The notes beneath the pieces were generated by a model. That model ran no database searches, had not been told where the DNA came from, and worked only from the letters and a program-made list of their open reading frames with translations. The translations under genes were made by a program, and so were the position numbers. Below are positions 1-5,977 of a DNA stretch of 9,252 nucleotides, one piece after another. Source of the stretch: Gammaproteobacteria bacterium (GTDB taxonomy: Bacteria; Pseudomonadota; Gammaproteobacteria; SMWH01); contig SMWH01000108.1 of assembly GCA_004357005.1 (NCBI GenBank), positions 1-9,252 on the forward strand. The letters are read 5' to 3'. The stretch's first letter is position 1. Each line of letters starts with the position of its first letter.

Positions 1-266
1 AGGTTGAAGTCGAGCACTTCGCGGCTGTTCAGAGCCTCGAGGAACCGGACCTTGATCGCCTTGGCTTCGGCGGCCGTGTTCACGATCGTCAGGATCGTGT
101 CGTAATCGTTTATGCCCTGCGTACCACCTCGGGTGGTGTAGTACGGATAAATCAGCACCTGACCCGTGTTATGCGGGTTCTGGTTAACTGCATCCGCGAT
201 ATTCGCGATACCCGCAGCGCCGGCCAGGCCTGCAAGCAGGGCAGTTGTAAGGGTTTTTCTTTTCAT
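1..266 (-). CDS. Exported protein of unknown function (N-terminal 88 residues, runs off left edge)
   Basis: Only the N-terminus is in the window. The ATG at 266-264 follows a GGAG motif with a 7-nt spacer. The product begins MKRKTLTTALLAGLAGAAG, a Sec-type signal peptide with a basic n-region and Ala/Leu/Gly core. A plausible signal-peptidase I site is Ala-Asp-Ala at about residues 24-26, so the mature protein would start VNQNP and be periplasmic or secreted. The visible mature part includes GQVLIYPYYTTRGG and then KVRFLEALNSREVLDFN. I recall this pattern from uncharacterised exported proteins in gammaproteobacteria but can attach no function or family name. It has its own predicted promoter and sits 198 nt beyond the end of the T2SS operon, so it is probably a separate transcription unit. 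Whether it is cargo of the adjacent T2SS is only speculation. Confidence 0.8.
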   Translation of the reverse strand, partial: MKRKTLTTALLAGLAGAAGIANIADAVNQNPHNTGQVLIYPYYTTRGGTQGINDYDTILTIVNTAAEAKAIKVRFLEALNSREVLDFN

Positions 267-273
267 CACCAAA

Positions 274-277
274 CTCC
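274..277 (-). promoter_or_regulatory. Ribosome binding site (GGAG) for the exported protein gene
   Basis: On the minus strand GGAG lies 7 nt before the ATG at 266. It is the only good Shine-Dalgarno match near this start, and with the signal peptide that follows it fixes the start codon. Confidence 0.7.
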
Positions 278-337
278 AGTAGCTAGCTATTCGGACAGGC
301 CAACCCGCCCATCCAGCGGTCTTGCAATGGTTACAGT

Positions 338-362
338 AAGGCATCTGCCTTAAGGCAAGGCA
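338..362. repeat. 12-bp palindrome and three AAGGCA repeats in the promoter-proximal leader
   Basis: TGCCTTAAGGCA at 346-357 is a perfect 12-bp palindrome. The hexamer AAGGCA occurs on the plus strand at 338-343, 352-357 and 357-362, the last two sharing one base. The cluster lies just downstream of the predicted -10 box, around or after the expected transcription start of the exported protein gene. That position would suit an operator for a dimeric repressor or a small leader hairpin. Function is inferred from symmetry and location only, and no regulator is recognised. Confidence 0.4.
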
Positions 363-367
363 CGGGA

Positions 368-396
368 ATCATACGATATATGCTTCGGCACTGCAA
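368..396 (-). promoter_or_regulatory. Putative sigma70-type promoter for the exported protein gene
   Basis: Reading leftward, a -35-like TTGCAG (396-391; 3 of 6 consensus bases, TTG conserved) is separated by exactly 17 nt from a -10-like TATGAT (373-368; 5 of 6 matches to TATAAT). Transcription would start near 361-362, giving a leader of about 95 nt before the ATG at 266. The box stands out because it is AT-rich (GCATATATCGTATGAT) in a GC-rich background. It implies the exported protein gene is expressed independently of the T2SS operon. Confidence 0.55.
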
Positions 397-404
397 ACTC
401 CCTG

Positions 405-451
405 AGGCCTGTGTTTTCAAGGCCTGCGGGCCTCCCGGGGCCTCTTCCCGG
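405..451 (-). other. GC-rich inverted repeats after the operon; no canonical terminator
   Basis: Several short hairpins are possible: AGGCCT at 405-410 and 420-425 (6-bp stem, 9-nt loop), GGCC at 421-424 and 429-432, and CCGGG/CCCGG at 435-439 and 447-451 (5-bp stem, 7-nt loop). None is followed by a U-tract in the minus-strand transcript, so a standard intrinsic terminator is not supported. Transcription may end in a factor-dependent way here, or read through toward the next gene. Confidence 0.3.
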
Positions 452-471
452 CTCACAGGCCGGCTCACAGG
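448..471. repeat. Perfect 12-bp tandem duplication spanning the lipoprotein stop codon
   Basis: The 12-mer CCGGCTCACAGG occurs twice head to tail at 448-459 and 460-471 with no mismatch. On the minus strand each copy carries CTG TGA, so the duplication places a second in-frame TGA 12 nt after the real stop at 467-465. It looks like a small slippage or duplication event. Any effect on expression or termination is unknown. Confidence 0.85.
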
Positions 472-980
472 GAGGGGACGAAATACCATTCCCCGTCGGC
501 CAGGATCCAGTTCTCCACGGTGGGTTTCTCGCCGTTGTACACCCCCGCTCCCTTCACCGGAATGTGGTAGATCCAGTGGATTGTCCAGGTGGCCCGGCAT
601 ATCTCCGGCTTGCATTCCACTTTCTCGAAATCCGCATCGTTCCAGCGCACGCGCTGCCCGGCCAGCCTGACGATATATTCGGTCCGGGTCGTCTTGTCCC
701 GGTACCCGGGGGAGAGGTACTCATAGGCGAGGTCGTATTCCCCGGACGCAATGCGATCCCAGCGCTCCCGCCCCCGGCGCACGACGCGGTTTTCCGGGGT
801 TTCTCCGTCGGCCGCCGGTTCGGGTGTGGCGGCGGCGGGTTGTTCCGTTTCCGCCGGGGCCCCGGCCTCTGCCTGGGGTTCCGGCCCCGGCGTCTGGCCG
901 GTGGCGGGAGGTGTGGTAGCGCATCCTGTCAACGACAGGATGGCGAACCCCAAAACGATGCTCAAGAATGTGCTTTTCAT
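465..980 (-). CDS. Small outer-membrane lipoprotein with NTF2-like C-terminal domain, end of T2SS operon
   Basis: The product is 171 residues. It starts with a lipoprotein signal peptide (MKSTFLSIVLGFAILSLTGC); Cys20 in the LTGC lipobox would be lipidated, and Ala at +2 favours outer-membrane sorting. Residues 21-65 form a Pro/Ala/Glu-rich flexible linker. Residues about 66-171 (RRGRERWDRIASGEYDLAYEYLSPGYR at its start) resemble the NTF2/SnoaL-like fold seen in small bacterial lipoproteins. Cys123 and Cys128 could form a disulfide. An in-frame GTG at 1040, overlapping the gspD stop, would add 20 residues before the signal peptide and is less likely; a weak GGGA lies just before ATG 980. The gene follows gspD by 59 nt, so it is probably co-transcribed. 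An accessory or pilotin-like role in T2SS is possible, but I see no pilotin family signature. Confidence 0.8.
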   Translation of the reverse strand: MKSTFLSIVLGFAILSLTGCATTPPATGQTPGPEPQAEAGAPAETEQPAAATPEPAADGETPENRVVRRGRERWDRIASGEYDLAYEYLSPGYRDKTTRTEYIVRLAGQRVRWNDADFEKVECKPEICRATWTIHWIYHIPVKGAGVYNGEKPTVENWILADGEWYFVPSL

Positions 981-990
981 GGTTTCCCGG

Positions 991-1005
991 GCGCCGAAAA
1001 GGCGC
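991..1005 (-). other. Small hairpin between gspD and the lipoprotein gene
   Basis: GCGCC at 991-995 and GGCGC at 1001-1005 can pair around a 5-nt loop in the 59-nt gap. There is no following T-tract on the minus strand, so it is not a classic terminator. It might modulate translation or mRNA stability of the lipoprotein gene, whose ATG lies about 10 nt downstream. Confidence 0.3.
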
Positions 1006-1039
1006 GAATTGTGCCCCAGGCCATGGGGCCTGACAAGCA

Positions 1040-3352
1040 CTACGAACCCTCCGCGGCCGGAGCCGGCATCTGGGCCGGCAGCGGTTTGTCGGCGAACTGC
1101 GGCCGGCGCACCGGCAACGGTTTCAGACCGCGGAACTTCTTGACGTATTCCTCGGACACCCGGCGTGCCTCTTCGGAACTGGTAATCACCGTGGGCGTGA
1201 TCATCAGCACCAGCTCGTTGCGCACGACCTCGTGCTTGCGGCTCCCGAACAGGTTGCCGATGATGGGGATCGCCGACAGGCCGGGCACGCCGGCCCTGGA
1301 CACGGTGGTCTGTTCCTGGATCAACCCGCCCATGATGATGGTCTCGCCACTCTGGACGGCGACCTCGGTATTGATGGTGCGGCGCTGGATCTCGCGGTTG
1401 CCGCTGAAAGGGTCCACGTCACCGGGGGTGCTGACCTCCTGGGAGATCTCCATGAACACCAGACCGCCCGGATTCACCCGGGGCACCACATTCAGGATCA
1501 CGCCGGTGTCGCGGAACTGCACCGAACCCGTGGTGGTGGGCACCCCGCCGATACCGGAGCCGACGCCCGGCTGAAAGAAGGTCGTGGTGACCGGGATCTG
1601 GTCACCCACGTTGATCTGGGCTTCCTTGTTGTTGAGCACCACCACCGACGGCGAAGACAGCACGTCAACCTGGGTTGCCTTGGCCAGCGCGTTGATCATA
1701 AGGTGAATGTCAGCACCGGAGCTGAACCAGTTGTAAGCGAAATTGAACGGATCCGGTCCCGGCGACCCCAGGAACCCCGAGCTTTCCGGGCGCATCGTCA
1801 GTCCAGCAATCGGGTTGGTGTCAAAGAACCACTGCACCCCGTATTCCAGCGCATCGTTGAGGCCCACTTCCAGGATGGTGGCCTCGATGTGCACCTGCAA
1901 GGGCACAATATCGAGGCGCTCGATGGCCGCCAGGATGCTTGCATACTGGGATGGCGTGGACCGGATCAACAGCGCGTTGGACTCTTCGACCGCCGTGATC
2001 GAGATGTCCTCGCTCTCGACGATCGCCAGCCCCCCGAAGGGGTCCTCCGCCACCCCGGCCCGGCGGCGACCGGCCCCCAACGGGTCCGCCACGGACAGGG
2101 GCTGGGGCCGCTCGTTGGCGGCCAGGTCCCTCTCTTCCCGCTCCTGCTGGCGGCGTTGGCGCGGATCGTTCAGAGAGGTCACGGTCACCGCTTCCAGCCC
2201 CGGGGCTACCGTGCTGGTCCTGCGGATGCTGCTGCTCTGGCCGCTTCTTCCGCCGCCGCCGAATACCGAACTCAAGGTATCGGCCAGTTCCACCGCCTTG
2301 ACGTTTCGCACCATGTACACATACAGGCGCAACCCCGCGCCGCCGGTGGATCGGTCCAGGCGTTCCAGCCACTCCTCGGCCTTGTCCAGATAGGTCGGCT
2401 GGGTGGTAATCACCAGCACCGAATTGAGCCGTTCCAGCGGCATGAACCGGAACATGCCCGCCATCGGGGTATCGGAACTGGGTCCGAACACCGCATCCAG
2501 TTCGCTGACGATCTGGCTCACTTCGACCTGCCGGACCGGGAAAATCCCCACCGACATGCCCTCCAGCCAGTCCACATCAAAGGTCTCGATGGTCTGGATG
2601 TAGCTATCCAGCTCCTGCGGCGTTCCGGCCAGCACCAGCATATTGCGCTGGTTGTCCGCCGAAACGATGGCGGACGGGCGGACATAGGGCGTGAGCACTA
2701 TCTGCATTTCGCTGGCGGAGATGTATTTCAACGGCACCAGCCGTACCTGGTAACCATTCCGGGTGGCGGCGCGCAGACGCGGCGACAGTTGTCCGGGGAT
2801 GGCGTTCGCTACCGGGGTGATCTTGTACAGGCCATTGGTGTAGACCAGCGCCGCGTTGTTCATGGCCAGCAACATTTCCAGGATCGGCAACAGGTCGTCG
2901 CGACTCACGGGCCGGGATGTGGAAAAATTCACCTGACCGCCGACACCGCCTTCGATCAGGTAGTTCTCCCCGAGCATGTCGTTGAGCACAACGTGAACGA
3001 CTTCCGTCACCTCGGTACCGGGGAAGTTCAGGGTGACTTCGCCGTCCGCCGATGGTGGCGTTACCGGGCGAGTGGCAGCCTCACGATTGACGAAGGACCC
3101 GGAGCCCAACTCGATTTCCGTTTCCTGCACGGGAATGGCCGCCAGATCGGCATGCACGACCTCTTCCTGCTCGGCCAGCGCCGCATCGAGCCCGGGATCC
3201 ATGGGTGCCGGTTCCACATCCTGGCCGCGAACGATTTTGCCGATGTCGCTATAGGCGCCATCACCGACCTGGTCCGTCGTCGTGGCGCAGCCAGCGAGAA
3301 CGGCGACGGCGGTCGCGACGGCGAGAGCCAACCAGTTCTTGTTGTGGGTCAT
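1040..3352 (-). CDS. gspD: Type II secretion system secretin GspD (lipoprotein form)
   Basis: This 770-residue protein forms the outer-membrane channel through which folded exoproteins leave the cell. It starts with a lipoprotein signal peptide (VLAGC, Cys22, Ala at +2), so this secretin is probably self-anchored, as reported for XpsD. Domains in order: N0/STN at about 104-181, N1 at about 200-268, N2 at about 269-337, N3 starting at about 340 and resuming after a linker at about 448-485, then the secretin beta-barrel to about 722. The barrel carries LSSPSVVVLNNKEAQINVGDQIPV and the signature VPGLSAIPIIGNLFGSR (689-705). The C-terminal tail (723-770) is basic then Pro/Ala-rich. The N3 linker (366-447) is long, low complexity and Arg/Glu-rich. 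AGGAG lies 12 nt before the ATG, a rather long spacing. The gene is preceded by a 72-nt gap after gspN. Confidence 0.97.
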   Translation of the reverse strand: MTHNKNWLALAVATAVAVLAGCATTTDQVGDGAYSDIGKIVRGQDVEPAPMDPGLDAALAEQEEVVHADLAAIPVQETEIELGSGSFVNREAATRPVTPPSADGEVTLNFPGTEVTEVVHVVLNDMLGENYLIEGGVGGQVNFSTSRPVSRDDLLPILEMLLAMNNAALVYTNGLYKITPVANAIPGQLSPRLRAATRNGYQVRLVPLKYISASEMQIVLTPYVRPSAIVSADNQRNMLVLAGTPQELDSYIQTIETFDVDWLEGMSVGIFPVRQVEVSQIVSELDAVFGPSSDTPMAGMFRFMPLERLNSVLVITTQPTYLDKAEEWLERLDRSTGGAGLRLYVYMVRNVKAVELADTLSSVFGGGGRSGQSSSIRRTSTVAPGLEAVTVTSLNDPRQRRQQEREERDLAANERPQPLSVADPLGAGRRRAGVAEDPFGGLAIVESEDISITAVEESNALLIRSTPSQYASILAAIERLDIVPLQVHIEATILEVGLNDALEYGVQWFFDTNPIAGLTMRPESSGFLGSPGPDPFNFAYNWFSSGADIHLMINALAKATQVDVLSSPSVVVLNNKEAQINVGDQIPVTTTFFQPGVGSGIGGVPTTTGSVQFRDTGVILNVVPRVNPGGLVFMEISQEVSTPGDVDPFSGNREIQRRTINTEVAVQSGETIIMGGLIQEQTTVSRAGVPGLSAIPIIGNLFGSRKHEVVRNELVLMITPTVITSSEEARRVSEEYVKKFRGLKPLPVRRPQFADKPLPAQMPAPAAEGS

Positions 3353-3424
3353 GATGCTTTCTTGCTCCTGCTGTTCGGGGAGCGAATCCTGTGTGATCCG
3401 CCTTGTAGCCCTTATGTTTTTTGC

Positions 3425-4219
3425 TCAGCCGCCCGGCCGCTTGCCCTGAGAGCCGCCTCGTCCCCGGCCGCGACCCTGGCCCGGCTCGCTCTTGCTTTGG
3501 GCCTGATTGCGCATGCGTTCGCGCTCTTCGCGGGCCTGCTGTATCCGTTCGCGGACGTTCATGGCCTGCCCTGTCTGGCTGGATGACTGGCCCGGGGACG
3601 ACGCGGACTGCCCGCGCTTGGAACGGCCCCGGCTCTGCCCACTGTTGCCGGGCGTCGAACTGACCGCCCGCTGGCTCGAACGCTCACGCTGCTGAGCGGC
3701 GGGGGCCGTATAGACCGGCAGTTCCAGTTCCATGCTGTTCACACCGTTGCTCAGGATCGCCCGGCGCGGTTCAAGGTTTTCCAGGACCCAACCTTCCACA
3801 TCCATCCCCACTTCCATGCGCAGGGGCCGCCCCTCCCGCATCAACATGGCGATCCGGTGTTCTCCCGTCAGCACCACACCGGCCAGCTGCAACGCTGGGG
3901 CCTCGAGGCTGCCCGCGGCGTCTTCGTCCCCGGCATCCGCGTCTTCGTCTTCGCTGGGCAAGCGTGTCTCGTTGAACAGAGGCCGCTCGATAACCGATTC
4001 GTACTCCGCCAGGGACGGGGTATCCACCACAGCCGCCAGGCGTGTGTCCGGAAGCATATCGCCATTCGCCGCGGTCGGCGGGGGAAGAACAATGGGCTCT
4101 GGAGAAGCCACGATTTCCACCAGCCACAACACGAACAGGAACAGGCACACGACGCCGGCGACAAAGGTGGGCCGGTTGGCCGGATTGTCGAGCAGCTGCT
4201 TCACGATCCCCTGGCTCAC
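3425..4219 (-). CDS. gspN: T2SS connector protein, GspN/XpsN type with GspC-like HR domain
   Basis: The 264-residue product occupies the xpsN position between gspM and gspD. It has a short cytoplasmic N-terminus, one transmembrane helix (about 18-36), a Pro-rich stretch, then a GspC-type homology region: the motif VIERPLFNETRLP (76-88) and a beta-rich segment (about 107-169, LQLAGVVLTGEHRIAML onward). In T2SS this periplasmic region contacts the secretin N0 domain and links the inner-membrane platform to GspD. There is no PDZ domain. An acidic patch (89-101) separates the motif from the rest. Residues 175-264 are low complexity: Ser/Gln/Gly-rich, then an Arg/Glu helix-like segment (222-240), ending in GQGRGRGRGG. 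The start ATG overlaps the gspM stop by 4 nt (ATGA). Annotation pipelines may call it GspC or GspN. Role inferred from motif and synteny. Confidence 0.88.
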   Translation of the reverse strand: MSQGIVKQLLDNPANRPTFVAGVVCLFLFVLWLVEIVASPEPIVLPPPTAANGDMLPDTRLAAVVDTPSLAEYESVIERPLFNETRLPSEDEDADAGDEDAAGSLEAPALQLAGVVLTGEHRIAMLMREGRPLRMEVGMDVEGWVLENLEPRRAILSNGVNSMELELPVYTAPAAQQRERSSQRAVSSTPGNSGQSRGRSKRGQSASSPGQSSSQTGQAMNVRERIQQAREERERMRNQAQSKSEPGQGRGRGRGGSQGKRPGG

Positions 4220-4818
4220 GACTTCACTCTCATGTAGGCGGACAGATCGAAACGCACATCCAGATGGCTGGGCGTGACGATCTTCCCACGCCTGCGGCGA
4301 GCTCGCTGCCGGTAGACGTTGACATTGTCGATGAACATCAAAGGGGCGGAGCCTTCCAGGTCATACAGAAGATCACGCAACGCATCCATTCGACAGCGCA
4401 TGCGCACCTTGACGGTAACCTTCGGAAACAATTCTTCTTTTCGTGACTGCACGTTCTGCAGGCTGATGACCTGACAGCCAGATTCATCACTGAGACGCTG
4501 TACTGCGTTGTTGACCGTCCGCTGCAGGGAAGCGGCGGCGAGATTCTGTGCCGTCTCGGTCAGATAATAAGTATTGCCCGCCTGGTAGCTGTCAATATCC
4601 TGCAAGGCTGTGGCGTAGAGTTCCCGCTGTCCGACCAGAACACGGAACTGTTCCAGCGCCCGGTGCTGATCCGCGATCTGCTCATTCAATTGAACGTGTT
4701 TGATTACAAACGGATGCAAAACCAGCGCATAAACACCGAGCACAAGCACGGCCAGCAGGCCGATCGCCAACGGACGACGCTTTTCCGGGGCCGGCAGCAA
4801 AGTCAGGCTGCTAGCCAT
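4216..4818 (-). CDS. gspM: T2SS platform protein GspM
   Basis: GspM is a 200-residue bitopic inner-membrane protein. It has a short cytoplasmic N-terminus (PEKRR before the membrane), one transmembrane helix at about 17-38, a coiled-coil-like segment (about 40-110) and a compact ferredoxin-like periplasmic domain. In T2SS, GspM pairs with GspL to stabilise the assembly platform. The sequence fits the T2SSM_b branch found in xps-type operons rather than the Klebsiella/Vibrio type. Cys115 and Cys142 are the only cysteines and both are periplasmic, so a disulfide is possible. The start is strongly supported by AGGAGG 6 nt upstream. It overlaps gspL by 8 nt and gspN by 4 nt, which suggests coupled translation. 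Identity rests on topology, length and position between gspL and gspN. Confidence 0.9.
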   Translation of the reverse strand: MASSLTLLPAPEKRRPLAIGLLAVLVLGVYALVLHPFVIKHVQLNEQIADQHRALEQFRVLVGQRELYATALQDIDSYQAGNTYYLTETAQNLAAASLQRTVNNAVQRLSDESGCQVISLQNVQSRKEELFPKVTVKVRMRCRMDALRDLLYDLEGSAPLMFIDNVNVYRQRARRRRGKIVTPSHLDVRFDLSAYMRVKS

Positions 4819-5971
4819 CGTCTGCCTCCTCCAGGATTTCGCCGACGGCCTCGTCCGCGGGTTGCTCCAGTTCCGCGGTGATGCTGAAGCGTTCCTTGTT
4901 GTTGGCCTGGTTGCGGGTCACCGGCGAACGAAACGCCGCTTCGACAAACATGGGCGAGTCCTCCAGCAGCGCGATGAGCCCGGCCGCATTCGGGGCTTCA
5001 CCCTGGACCTGCACCGTCGTATCCTTCACCTCGAAACGTTGCAACCACACATCGTCCGGCAACAGATCGGTGAGTACGCGCAACATCTCTATGGTCGTTG
5101 GTCTGCTGAGGCGTTGCTGGATCAGAAAATTGGCTCCATCCAGCGCCTGGTCCAGTTGATCGCGCATGGCGGCCACCTCCAACGCATCGGCGCGGGCACT
5201 GGCGACCTGTTCGGCCAGCAGTTCCGCGCCCCGCTGCTTGTTGGCCAGGGATTGCCACATGATTGCCGTCAACAGGATGGCGCCCAGCAGCAGGAGTCCG
5301 GCGTTGATCCAGGCACGCAGATTGCGTCGGCGCGCGCGGTTTTCCTCGGGCAGAAAATTCACGCCGCGCAGCCTGGGGCCGTCGTCCTCCATCCCGTCCA
5401 GAACATCCACACCCGCCAGGCGAACACCTCGCACCGCCGCCTGCTCGATAGCCGGATCGGCGTCCTTCTTGCGAATCAACGCCATCTCGACATCCAGTTT
5501 GCCGGTGGCCGGATGGCGGCCCACCACCCGGAAATCGAAATACACGTCGCCCGCGGAAAACGGCGTGTGCCGATCCATTTCGAAAGTCAGCACCTCGCGC
5601 AGGTTCTCTGCCGCGGCTTCCGGGAGCGACACCACATGACGCAGCACCTTGTCCGCTGGAAGGACCAACACCATGGCAGGCTCGTCACCGCCAAGACGTT
5701 CCAGCAAACCATGCAATTGTTGCTGGGCTACCGCGGGGTCGGCTTCCAGTTCCAGTTGACCCAGAGATCGCCGGGCGCCGTCATCGGAAATCCACAGATT
5801 GAGACCTTCGCTGTCGGGCACGACCAACAGTCGGCGCGAACCGGTTCGGACCTGGGCGCGCACGCGCTCGGGCAACAGACTGGTCAACTCCGAGAACCAC
5901 CAGGCGAGGAAGCGTGGTATCCCGGAGTCGTCGTAGCGATGCCGCAGGGTTGTCAGTACCGCTATGTGCAT
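4811..5971 (-). CDS. gspL: T2SS platform protein GspL
   Basis: GspL is a 386-residue bitopic inner-membrane protein whose cytoplasmic domain recruits the GspE ATPase and whose periplasmic part binds GspM. Here the cytoplasmic actin-like/PilM-like region covers about 1-210 (LPADKVLRHVVSLPEAA and REVLTFEMDRHTPF are typical). It is followed by a basic stretch (ARRR, 213-216), a transmembrane helix at about 221-240, a coiled-coil segment (about 245-290) and a PilN-like ferredoxin fold (about 295-368). The C-terminus is strongly acidic. The length and FLPEENRARRR motif before the membrane match the xps-type GspL. The ATG is 6 nt after the gspK stop with no clear Shine-Dalgarno, so initiation probably depends on coupling to gspK. 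The exact start is therefore less certain than the identity. Confidence 0.92.
   Translation of the reverse strand: MHIAVLTTLRHRYDDSGIPRFLAWWFSELTSLLPERVRAQVRTGSRRLLVVPDSEGLNLWISDDGARRSLGQLELEADPAVAQQQLHGLLERLGGDEPAMVLVLPADKVLRHVVSLPEAAAENLREVLTFEMDRHTPFSAGDVYFDFRVVGRHPATGKLDVEMALIRKKDADPAIEQAAVRGVRLAGVDVLDGMEDDGPRLRGVNFLPEENRARRRNLRAWINAGLLLLGAILLTAIMWQSLANKQRGAELLAEQVASARADALEVAAMRDQLDQALDGANFLIQQRLSRPTTIEMLRVLTDLLPDDVWLQRFEVKDTTVQVQGEAPNAAGLIALLEDSPMFVEAAFRSPVTRNQANNKERFSITAELEQPADEAVGEILEEADDG
4825..4830 (-). promoter_or_regulatory. Consensus ribosome binding site for gspM inside gspL
   Basis: AGGAGG lies 6 nt before the gspM ATG at 4818. It falls within the last codons of gspL, where it encodes part of the terminal Glu-Glu-Ala. 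It is the strongest Shine-Dalgarno sequence I noticed in the window, and it settles the 8-nt gspL/gspM overlap. Confidence 0.85.
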
Positions 5972-5977
5972 GCCAAA

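Noticed and set aside
411..1574. A 387-residue plus-strand open frame across the lipoprotein gene and the gspD end
   Set aside because: It is codon-aligned antisense to the lipoprotein gene and spans two genes with clear protein signatures. Composition is Arg/Pro/Gly-rich and without domain features.
3353..3424. Possible internal promoter or terminator in the 72-nt gap before gspD
   Set aside because: An AACATAAGG stretch is only a weak -10 match and has no -35 partner; the A-tract after the gspN stop is on the wrong strand for an intrinsic terminator in the direction of the operon.
1232..3586. A 784-residue open frame on the plus strand, longer than gspD itself
   Set aside because: It is codon-aligned antisense to gspD and the end of gspN. 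In that register its stops would correspond to sense TTA, CTA and TCA codons, which this GC-rich genome avoids. The translation is rich in His, Arg and Gly with no recognisable domain.
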